37,257 bases of DNA from Heterostelium multicystogenum. Its lineage: Eukaryota; Evosea; Eumycetozoa; Acytosteliales; Acytosteliaceae. Every line of letters starts with the position of its first letter. Position 1 is the first letter of the stretch. Of the stretch, positions 12,717 to 23,807 are shown piece after piece. Position numbers and translations under genes: made by a program. The notes beneath the pieces are model-generated. The model ran no database searches and was not told the origin of the DNA. It saw only the letters and a list, made by a program, of their open reading frames with translations. Location: the NCBI GenBank assembly GCA_003667245.1, contig RCNN01000292.1, forward strand, positions 1 through 37,257. The letters are read 5' to 3'.

Positions 12717-13416
12717 ATAATTGATAGTTTATATTATTATTATACTAACTATAAATAAAATATACATTATTATTATTAATATGATTATTGAAATTGAATG
12801 TAAAAACTAAGATGTTTTATATCCAATTAAGGTGGGGTGGGTAGCATTTTTAATTAATTATCTTTGAATTTAGGTAATTGAATTTATTAAAAAATCTGAA
12901 TTACAAGTGTTTCATATGAACAACAAAAGTATTAATATTTTTACCTTTTTTTGGTCTCTTGTTTCTTCAATTAGTTGATTTTGTAAATACAAATATAGTT
13001 CTCTCTTGCAAGCAACATTAGAACGATAGATACTCCTTCAATTTCGAGTGAGTGGAGTCTCCACTTTTACTTTGTTTTAATATCTGAGATAAATATTATT
13101 GTTGTTTTTCTTATTCTTTATCTTTCAACATAGTAGTAATAATAATATATAATATCCTCTTTCATTGATTAAAATATAATCTTATACTACATCGTTTATC
13201 ATGATAATATTATGATTTGTTATTTATTCTTTTATTATTCTTTTCTTTATATATCATGATAAAAAAGATTCATTCATCAAAATCCAAGATAAATAAAAAC
13301 ATACAAATCATGATAATTATATTGTTTTTTTACTTTACTTTTTTACTTATATAATAACAAAAGGTTTCTGTTTTCTAACTATATTTACTTCAGTTCTAGT
13401 TATAGCTAACAATCAA
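12717..13416. other. Divergent AT-rich spacer
   Basis: About 700 bp of very AT-rich sequence between mocos and the FNIP gene, which point away from each other. It probably holds both promoters and possibly the missing first codons of mocos. No coding signal was seen. Confidence 0.5.
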
Positions 13417-15261
13417 ATGGAGATACATTCAAGTTCAATACAACCATTCTCCACACTACCACTCACAACAATACGTCAGATCCTATCTTATCTCGATGAT
13501 ATAGATATCTTGTGTTTTCTATTGGTAGACAAAACTGTCTTGTATTCTCACCAAAGAATCCTAACCTCACCAAAAATATCATATAAAGCTACCATCCAAT
13601 CAAAATTCAACCCATTCCCAAAGGTTCTGTAGACATCCCATCACCACTACTTCGTGAGAGGTTTTACTTTTGAAGAAAATCGTCCCATTACATCCTCTGA
13701 TATTTCATCAACAGTAACCGATTTAATTTTAGGTGTTGATTTCAATCAAGAACTGAACTCTGATTCATACCTTTATCAGTGACCAATTTGGTTTTTGGTT
13801 CCAATTTCGATCAGCCTCTTAAACATGGTGATATCCCTTCATCGGTTACCGACTTGGTTTTTGGTTCAAACTTCAATCAGCCACTACAGCCAGGAGTTAT
13901 TCCACCATTGGTGTCAAGATTGATTTTCGGAGATAGTTTTAATCAAAAGCTTAAGCCAAAGTATTATCCCATCTCTAGTCAAGGAATTGATTTTTGGTGA
14001 AAATTTTAAATCAGGATCTTGAACCGGGTTCAATACCAAGCTCAGTCACCAGCTTGACTTTTGGCTCTAATTTCAATCAACCACTTAAACCAGGTGATAT
14101 TCCAACTTCTGTCACTGAGCTTACTTTTGGTTTTGGTTTTAACCAGGTATTGAATGAAGGAGATATTCCACATTCAGTAACACATTTGACTAATAGAAAA
14201 GCCTATTCGATCTGGCATCCCATCCTCAGTTACCAATTTGACTTTTGGTTCCTATTTTGAGCAGCCAATTGTACCAGGGGATATTCCTCCTTCAGTCACC
14301 ACTTTAGAACTTGGCTCCCATTTCAATGAGCCACTTAAACCAGGAATATTCCATCAAACAGTCACAACTTTGAAATTTGGTTCGTTTTTTGACAATGAAC
14401 TCAAGTCAGGACATATTCCATCATCAGTAACTGACCTGTCTCTTGGAACTCAATTCGATCAACCATTAAAGTCAGGAGATATTCCTTCTTCAGTTCTTTA
14501 CTTGAAATTGGGGAGAATATTTCAACCAATTACTCAAACCAGGTGATATACCATCATCAGTTTCAAATTTAAAGTTTGGTAATGAATTTAATCAAATATT
14601 GCAACCAGGTTCAATTCCTTCCTCAGTAATTAATCTTACTTTTGGTGACGGTTTTCAATCAAGAACTTAAAATCTGGAGATATACCTACTTCAGTATCCA
14701 ATTTAGAATTTGGATATGATTTCAATCACCCACTAAAACCAGGTGATATTCCACCGTCAGTCACAACTTTGAAATTAGGAGATTCTTTTAATCAACCATT
14801 TGTCCCTGGGTCAATTCCATTATCAATAACTAGTTTGACTCTTGGACATAAATTCAATCAAATGCTTAAGCCCAATGATATTCCGCCATCAGTGTCACAC
14901 AATGCTAATTGGAGATGAATTCAAACATTCATTGGTTCATACATCTCTCAAATCTATTCAAATTGATATTAGTAAAGTTTTTGGATGAAAACTATAGTGA
15001 GCTTTGGAGTTCATTACAGCATAGTAGATCCATTCAAAAAATAGAACTTTATACCTGGGATAATATTAGAAGTATTGGTTGGATCAAAGGTCAAGTGTTG
15101 GTAGCATTCAAAAGGTATTGGAAATAGTCTCAGATGTAAATATAAAAGATTTCTATTATGGCTATAGCCAAATAGCAGTTCGAAAAGATGGAAAATCAAT
15201 CCTTCTTGTTCCTTCTAAAAACAAATCAAGAGTTTCACATCCGATTTTCGTTGGTTATTGA
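13417..15261 (+). CDS. FNIP-repeat protein with F-box-like N-terminus
   Basis: The ATG at 13417 opens a short helical domain ([20 protein letters not shown]) typical of dictyostelid FNIP proteins and F-box-like. It is followed by a long run of about 19 FNIP repeats of about 22 residues, of the type [20 protein letters not shown], from about 13730 to 14930. The 66-bp period is visible in the DNA and lets the frame be followed across at least eight one-base breaks, including near 13630, 13780, 14000, 14210, 14515, 14655, 14900 and 15110. The C-terminal region, ending SHPIFVGY, is non-repetitive and includes [18 protein letters not shown]. No intron was seen. FNIP repeats form a leucine-rich-repeat-like solenoid; members mostly have unknown function, and a protein-interaction role is inference. 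Confidence 0.85.
13730..14930 (+). repeat. FNIP repeat array (about 19 units of about 66 bp)
   Basis: Imperfect tandem units carry an FNQPL-type anchor, then a PGDIPSSVT turn and a short LxFG strand. Units differ enough to be old duplications. Some positions hold FDQPL, FEQPI or FNEPL. Confidence 0.8.
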
Positions 15262-15296
15262 TTTAGAACATAGTTCTAAGGTTATTTTTTATCTGA

Positions 15297-15302
15297 AATA
15301 AA
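15297..15302 (+). promoter_or_regulatory. Poly(A) signal AATAAA of the FNIP gene
   Basis: AATAAA, 36 bp after the TGA stop of the FNIP gene, within the roughly 100-bp gap to the convergent gene on the minus strand. Confidence 0.4.
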
Positions 15303-15359
15303 TTTATGCAATCATTTAGTACTCCAAGATGATTTTATTAATAAGTTGCTTAGTGATTT

Positions 15360-17301
15360 CTAAAGTTTTTCATAGCTGATAGTTTCTACAGTCCACTTGA
15401 TAACACCACGATCTCCCGTTACAAGGAGTTTCTGGTAGTCCATAAGGCAGTTGAAGGTATAGTGATCCAGGGTCCATTGTCGGAGTACAATAGTAAGTTT
15501 TGGTAAATACATTTTCCTGCAGCTGGGGAGTAAGATAGGCAAAGTTTTTACTTCATTCGAAAATACTCGGAATTCAGGTAAATATAGTCCACAATCACCT
15601 TTGGGTGGTGGACTTGGAACTGGGTTCCATTTGATGTTATTGTTACTCCTATCAATTAGTAAAAACTCTTCCATTTGCATCAACAAAAACTATTAAGTTG
15701 GGGATTTGATATAACACGATTAAAAGAATTACCAAGTTTGATATAATTTGAAAATATTCCAAGATGGGGATGGGAAGCAAATCCACCTACTACTACATAA
15801 CCCTGGATGGGTGGGTTTTTGGGCAGCTCCAATGAATGAGAAGCCCCAATAGAATGACTCATCTGGTCCCATCGGTGTTCATATGTAATGCCCTTACTCT
15901 ACTGCCTGGAATGTAGTATCCATTAGGAACAATATATTGTTTTCTGTCTCCACCATAGATCACTGGTCCAGAGGGCTCTACTTGCATCATATATGGACCA
16001 CTAAATGTCGGTTTTTCTGTACGATGGTGATCGAGAATATCATTGGCATTGAGAGGATCTTTGGGATTGAGAGTGTATAGAATAAGGGTACCCTCTGAAC
16101 TCAGACATAAATACATTCTACCATTTGTAATACATTGATTTTCAAAGAGATAAGTTGATAAAGCATCTTTGCGATAGCTAGTTGCTGTACCAATGAGAAA
16201 AGTACCAGGAATCATTTTGATGTTGTCAGTTACTTGCATTTCTTAAATCTAGCATATAACCATCCTTCCTTTAGAGCTTAATAAGTAAAACCAATCTGAG
16301 ATGAAGTGTATGGAGGTGGTAATGTTAAGTACTTGGCATCCAATCCTCTAGATTTAGCACCCACAAATAGACTCCATTTGTATTGTAGCATACCAAATGT
16401 CCATCATCTTGCATAATCAGCTTTGCTGCAGGTCCAGATGACATCAAAGGATAACTTGTCACAAAAATAGGATTCCCATGAAGTTGAATGTTGTCATAGA
16501 TTTTGAGTTGACCTGTCGGACCATCCAAAATCATATAGTGCCTACCATTGGTGATACATGTTGGATAGGTAGTAAAAAAGTGACATAGTTATAGGCATAC
16601 AAGGTATTTCTACTTGAGGTTTGGGTTAAGAGTGACTGGTGTATATATCAATGGGTGAACGAATTGGGTTTTGTATTCTTGTCGAATAATCTGATCTAAA
16701 TACTTTGGATTATAGACTGACCATATAGTATCTCCAAATTCACTCTCCAGAATGGCTCCGTAGGGAATAATTCTAAAGTATTTAACTTTATGAACTTGAC
16801 TCATTATGCACCATTTAGCGCATATGCTTTGAGTACTTGTAAATCCATTGATACAAAAGATTTACCATCTTGTTGAAGTTTCATAAATAAGGTTGGAGAC
16901 AGTTTGTATTGATATATTCGCTAGGAGATACTGAGAAAATAGTTGTTCCCATTGAAGATATGGTTAATCCATTAGTACTGAAGGATACCGATACAGTCTC
17001 TGATTGAATTGTTTTACCTGATTCTAATATATTACCAAAAAGGAATATAAAGAATCACTTCTTTCTAGATATTCTCCTGGTTTTACTTCATCTCTTAATT
17101 TCTTTATATTTATATGAATTTTCAATATAATTAGTATTAAAATATTAAATATAGATAATGAAATAAAAAATATCATACTTGAGAATTGTAATTTAAAATG
17201 TTTTCCAAAGTTGTTTTCCTTTGTAGAAAATCGTTAATAATCTTATTTCTACATTGGATGGAATAAAACAGCTGGTGGAAGTACATTCCAATTCAAAATA
17301 T
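15360..17301 (-). other. Bulb-type (B-lectin/comitin-like) C-terminal region, possibly a separate gene
   Basis: The region repeatedly shows the bulb-lectin pattern: an opening PGEYLERSDSLY-like strand, an NGR-x-Y strand, and a Q-x-D-x-x-x-V-x-Y strand. Examples are VKPGEYLERSDSLYS, AKLIMQDDGHLVCYNTNG, MIPGTFLIGTATS and CITNGRMYLCLSSEGTLILY. Comitin of D. discoideum is a mannose-binding member. Here the third motif is degenerate (QDDGHLVCY in place of QxDxNxVxY), so sugar binding is uncertain. Frame breaks fall near 16805, 16600, 16325, 16245, 15860 and 15685. At 16804-16806 a TAA stop overlaps the next ATG by one base. Two genes cannot sensibly abut like that in a eukaryote, so I read it as an indel inside one coding region. 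Confidence 0.55.
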
Positions 17302-20300
17302 CTAAAAGAAGATAACACATTTATTCAATTAATAATAACGTAAATGAATTGAACTATTAATTTAACCTACCATCTACCCTATAATTGACAGAAGATTGAT
17401 ATGGGAATACATTTAAAATTGTATTAAATTGTCCAACACAACTTATTGGCTCTGAGAAAATAAGCTAAAAAATATTTAATATATTTATAAAAAGATTATG
17501 TTAATTTCAACAACTTACATTTATATCCAATTTGAATCTCCTTATATTGATAGAATATCATTTAGTTTGGGCCACTCTCCCAAAACTTCAAGTGTCGTAG
17601 AACCATATTGCATGATAACTTTATATATGCCGGGAACATACATTCTATAGATTATCTTTCCAAATGTAATATGATTTATCTCTTCCGTTGAATATACACC
17701 CGGAGGGAATACAAAACTCATTCCATCATTTATGTTATCCGATTCATATCCAATAACAAGTTTATCTTGTTTACCAATTTGCCATTTTGAATACAGAGAA
17801 TATAGAAGAATATGGTGCAGTAGCAACATATTATTATGAATTGGAATAATAGTGTTGACTTTTGAGATAACCGTTGTTGTCGATAACACTGATGGTGTAT
17901 AAATTTGAGCTAGACCATTGACAACATTTCCTGTCAGCGGTGATTGTATTACTATTGTATTGGAACTTAACACTAACAGTTAAGGTATTATCTGCAACAT
18001 CTCCTGTGAGATAATTGGGTGCAACTAGAGTATCATATTTGAATCTTAAAACCAAAAATTGAGAATATCTGATGTTAATAATATTTGAAGTTTCAAAATG
18101 GTAGAAACAATCTGGACTATTTAAGGATAATGATGCAAATGAACAAGATGTTTGAGAGCACCAAGTTGAAGGAAGTGTAAAGGTACCATATGGAAAAGTC
18201 AAAGAAAGTTGGGTTATCAACGTTTTGAGATAGTGAGATAACATCCATAATTTAAATCTTGATAAAATGGAATATTAATGATTTTTGGTGAATCAGATGT
18301 TGTGCTAACAATAAATTTCTCATTGTAATATGTCTTATAAGGATTTGGAAGGTTTACTCTTAAGTCATATATTCCATTTACTATTGTATCAATGAATGCA
18401 TAGTTTCCTTGGTTGTCGACTTTGGCGGTGTATTTAGAAACACCAGATATAAGTAATGTTACAATTACATTTTCAAATTGGTAGCTTGAGATTTTCTCTA
18501 TTTCCATCAAAAATTTTGATCAGGATAAATATTTCCAGATAAAATGCTAGTTACTTTGTAAATGTTTGATGATTGACTTCCAATTGATACAACAATACTA
18601 TCAATATATTGAATTGATGAGAATGAGCAAAGTATAGTTTTATCATCTACATAGATTATTGAAAGACAACTATCAGTTCTTCCATTTTGCATAGTTTATT
18701 TTAATAGAGCCAAAAGAAGAAACTCCTTTGGGGACAAATTGCTCTCCAAATATAGATAAAATATTGATACTTTGATCATATTTTACACACTCGTAATTAA
18801 AGGAGGTGTATATTGAAAGATCTTGCTTAGAATTAGAGACAAAGATTTATATGAAATAGAAAGTTGAGTTTTACCAATTCCAGCGGGAGTGATACATTGG
18901 ATCCATTTGTTGTAACATTTACACTGTTTCTTAAATATCTAACGATCCTATTTTAATATATTCTAAATCTTCAGTGATCCCCAATCCTGTTCCTGATATA
19001 ATCAATAGTTGACCACCAATAGTATTGTATGTAGCTAGATTAATTGAAATAATTGAAGGTTGTTTTATAGTTTACAATTGGAATCATGGTAAATGTACCA
19101 AAGTTATCTTGAATATCAATGTTGTTTCCATATCCAATACCTTGAGGTGTTGTACATCCACTGAGATCTTTGAATACACAAATTTGACCTCCAACCATAA
19201 CTATATCCGATTCATACGATGGAATTGAAATATATTCATTTGGTAAACTTCGTATGATTGTTTTGTAGGTTGTAATCTATCAACTTCAAATCTAATAAAA
19301 GTTTGTTGATTCTTTATGGTCAATGTCAATATTCTAAATGTTAAAACATCCATTAGTGAGCTCAATTTACACTGAATCAATGTATCGATAACACTGACTG
19401 GTGAGCATTCATATGTATTTAAATCAGTACCAATTATAACATTGACATCAAAAATCTTATTTCCAAAGTTTGAACCTAATATTGAAATCATTTGAATTTG
19501 CTGATAAAGATTTGGTTTGGATATAGAACTTATAATAGGTCCTATAAAACATTTGATTAGTATTTCATTATCAATCAAATTTAACTTTTCATACTTAAAT
19601 AATTGAATCTAAATTTAGAAATTTGGAGAGATTGTGTTGAAAACAATATTGGTTGATTATAACCTGTATTGACTGGAACTTGACAAATAATTGATGATGA
19701 TGAGATGAATATAGTTGATAAGCATTGAGATTCTCCAATATAAATTGAAAGATCATTTGTAAAGTGAGATCCTGTAATTGTAATTGGATAGTTTCCACTT
19801 GATGATCCAACCATACGATCTATTGATTCTATTATTGGTCCAGATCTCATACAAATATTGTCAATCAATGTCTGAGAGTTGAATTCAAGAATAGTTGATA
19901 TTTTGATATCACATATCTTAGAGTTGAGAGTTGCTATAACTATTCCTTCATTTTTACTTTCAAGGAGAGTTGGTTTGGGAGAGTAGTATAAAATGAAGTC
20001 ACCTTTTACAATAACTTGTGTAGATGACTCAATTAGAATTCCAATAATGTCGGTTAAAGAAATAATTGAAAGGGCATCACAGATATAATATTTATAATAT
20101 GGCACCATTGAATCCATATACCAATCAGCACAAAGCCAGGCTTCATATCTTGGATCGAGATCTCCAAGAATATCCAAATACAAAATAGGTTGTATTTGGG
20201 AATATGGAATGATTTCAGAATCTGAAAATAGAACATACATTGCTGAACTAATACCATTCACATACACCCACTTATCCAATGAGTTTTGAATTTCATCAAG

Positions 20301-23300
20301 CTGGAAACTATTCAATGAATTTACATGTTCAATATTCATTTCACCAATTGTAATTAAAATATTCTTTAAATTATCCTATAAAAACAAAAAACAAATTAGT
20401 AAAAATTTATCATTTTGATTTATAATTAGGTATTTACATAATTAAAGAATAAATCATGATTATCATTTAAAATTGTATTAGATTGTTGGCTTCCACTTAT
20501 AATGTTACTACTACCTCCGCTATTAGGAGTTAATTTTAATCCATAATTGTAACGTATTACATCCTTATTAATATCATCAAAATCATCATCAATGATATCA
20601 TCAAAATAAAAATCATCATCTGGATCTGCTTCATTTTTAGCTATTATTGATAATATATCATCAATACTTAGTAGATCATTTTCATTATCATCAATATATC
20701 CAGGAGCTGAATTTCCAAATTTACTATCCTTTTCCTTATCCATAAGATCCCAAAATAAAGAAGCTCTCCAAAAAGAAATATCTGTTTTTGGATCAAAGAT
20801 TGAAGGACTAAAATTTATAACATTAATATTAACATTACCTTTTTTTTAACTCGAAACTTACCTTATTTTTTCGATATCAAAATTTGTTTTTAATAGCAAA
20901 TGATCTTCAAAACATTTTTCAAAGACTGTTGAAGTTTCACCAAAAAACATCATTGTGGATCTTTTTACTAATTGCAATTAAAAACCCTTTGTACCAAGGT
21001 TTACTAGTTGTTCCGAAAATATAAATCTTGTATCACCAAAATATTCAGCAATTACATTTTGAGTTACAAAGAAGGATACTAGCTCTTTACATTTAAAATC
21101 ATCATTATTTCCAAATACCAGTTTACATTGAACATCTTGGTTGATATCTATTTCACAATCGCTATAAGTTTTAGAAATAGAAGGTGGTTTGAATATAACT
21201 TTGAATTGACCAACAGATATAGATTCTGATTCCAACTGATCTAGCAAAACTTGGATGGTTTGTGTTGTCAAAAGAGCATCTGATTCAGGAGAAATATAGG
21301 TCCTTGAGAAAATAGCAACATTGGCATCAGGTAGTTGTGGATCGGGATATTTCATAAAATTGGTATTAAGCATTATTGTGATAGAATCATCAATTGATTT
21401 ACAGTCCATATTTGAGCAGATTAAAAATTTTTCATTACTTAGTGCTAGTTTGATATAAATAAAATGTTCAGCCTTAATTTTGGATGTTGGTTGAATCGAT
21501 AATTCATTTCCATTTAGATGTGTTCTAATACCAGTTATCTCTTAAATAATAATGTTTTTTAAGTATATGATGGTTTAAAATTTTGAAAAATTATTTACCT
21601 ATATATTGTCTACCATTATCATCTGTTTGATACCTGGCAGGAGGAACTCTTGGTTGAGACACAAGTGATAGTGGATTAGTCATATCTTTGAAATATTGAT
21701 CAACAATTTCAAAGTTCATTCTATGGGCAGGGATCAGAGGTTTTGGTTGTTGAGTGGATAGTTGATCTGGTATTTGAATTGTCGAAGTCATTCCAAGGTG
21801 AGTTGTATAGGTAACAATATTTTTAATATTAGCATCACCTTTGAGATAGCCTGCACATGCCCTATTAAATGCCAATGCTAAGTACTTATTCGAAAAACAA
21901 ATGATACCACCACCTCTAATATGCTATCAATTTATTAGTAATTCAATTATTATTATGCAATGTAGATGAAGATGTATTTAAATCTAGTTATAAAAACTTA
22001 CTTGTCTACTTTGACGATTAGAATCACCAACACAAAAAATATTATCTTCCGGAACATTTGAAGTGGGATCTGGAAAAACAGGAAACCCTAATTTCACATG
22101 ATTCTCTGAGCATCTCACATCATAATTTTGATTCTTTTTTATTGAAGTAACAAAGTAGCTAGCATCATACCTATCAAATTATAAATTGTGAATATTAATT
22201 ATTAGTGTCAAACAAATTTATAAATATTTAATACTTTTTGCCTTTTTGAAGCTTATTAGATTTTATATTTAATTTCATGAGGTCAATTAAATCTTTGATT
22301 GAACATTAATATATTATTTGTATTTTATATGAAAGAATACATACGTGTATCCATTGCATTTACTATAGAGCTACTGGCTTCAAAAGATTTACGTGATTTG
22401 AATTGGGTTTGTGTCAAAAATGATCTTTGAAACTTATTGGACATTGCTAACCAATTATCATATCCTATATTGCCAGATGCTGCAATGACTGCACCAGTAA
22501 ATGTAACTCTTTGGCAATAAATTTTTTGAAATATATGATGTTTTATAAAAAAACCTAACATTACCAAGAGATGGAATTGGAACAGTTAACTCCCAGGCAC
22601 ATTGATTATTGGTTGTAGAGGAAGAGCAATCCTATTAAAAAAAAATGAAAATTAATAAATAATCTTTGGAAAACTTCACAATACTTACATCCCTAATTTC
22701 TTTTTGAACTGTTTTTAGATTGGAAAGTTGTTTGAAATTAACTTTCTTTTTCATTGCCGTATATACAATATCATTCGATGGGATATATTCATCTTTAATG
22801 GTAATTGATCCTCTTGAATTGATTGAGTTTATGTTTGCATCATTAAACAGTGCATAAATAATGAATAAAGTGGCATCTTTAAAATTATAACAAAAGAAAT
22901 GTTGATTCTCTTTTGAGTTCTTATTCATAAAAATTAGATAGCTTAATATTAGCTTTGACAATATTGACATCTTTTGACATGGTTAGTTGGGGAAAATTAG
23001 GAAATGAATTTACAAGATGAAATCCTGCTCCTGTTGACGGATTCCAAACCGAAAAACCTTTCATATGTCCATTTCTACTTGAAGATAGAGACGCACTACC
23101 AGAATGCTTTGTTTCTTCATTATATATGATATAATCATAATTAGAATTCATCATTTCTTGAGCGGTCATGTAAACAGGTGAGTCAGACCCATCTATGATT
23201 TTATCATCAAGAAAACTTGAATAAAATTCTGATTTACTACTGTCAAAATAAAGATAAGGACCTATGTTTTTTACTCTATAAACGAACCACCAATCTACTG

Positions 23301-23427
23301 GATTTCCATTTAGGTCTTTGCATGTTGGATCAATTGACTTAATAGGTACTAAACTTAATAATAAAATATTATAAAATAATAGTATTTTTTTAATACTTAG
23401 GTTATGAGTTCTATGATTGAAATTCAT
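15360..23427 (-). CDS. Giant secreted DNase II / IPT-TIG / bulb-lectin-like protein
   Basis: The ATG at 23427 starts a signal peptide (about residues 1-31) and a DNase II domain. This has NPVDWWFVYRVKNIGPYLYF, the first catalytic motif GHMKG (His121, Lys123), FHLVNSFPNFP, then the second motif NHVKLG (22092-22100), FCVGDSNRQ and RGGGIICF. A middle module with ISFWRASLFWDLMD follows, then an acidic tract, four to five IPT/TIG repeats (for example NYPITITGSHF, MISILGSNFG, LLIISGTGLG), a prealbumin-like repeat (GNYAFIDTIVNGIYDL) and a lectin-like end. GT-AG introns: 22632-22688, 22171-22340, 21924-22001, 21541-21598, 20808-20861, 20376-20437, 17465-17518, 17302-17370 and 17102-17178. Many one-base frameshifts are bridged by homology and by the plus-strand paralogue. 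I treat it as one gene because no gap between coding segments exceeds an intron. The alternative is two genes, with the lectin part starting near 17176 or 16804. Confidence 0.6.
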
Positions 23428-23807
23428 TATTTTATGTTTGAATAATGACAACTATGTTAACTTAAGATTTAAAAATGACAGGGATCGAATTGAGGGAATA
23501 CATTCAAGTTTTTAAAAAATTAGTTTATTCATTTTTCTTGTTCAAGTTGTGAGGTGACTTGGTACCTTTAAAAAGATGATTATGATGATAAGATGGTGCC
23601 ATAGCATGAAATATCTAAAAAAAAAAGTCTTGATTCTTAGAAAACAAATTCGAACAAGTTAAAAAAATACCAGGTTTTTGATGAGGGAAAAACAACGTTA
23701 CGTAAATTTTTTCATATCTTCAAATCTGAGCAGGTGTTCTCTAGTTAGAAAACAATACATACAAATGAGGGTAGTTTAGAATAGTGAAAGAATTAAATCA
23801 TTAAAAA
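23428..23807. promoter_or_regulatory. Shared divergent promoter region of the DNase II-TIG pair
   Basis: Only 380 bp separate the two start codons. The region is AT-rich, with A runs near 23620 and T runs near 23710, and holds no open frame. The short spacer and head-to-head layout make shared or coordinated transcription likely, but no specific operator motif could be recognised by eye. Confidence 0.55.
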
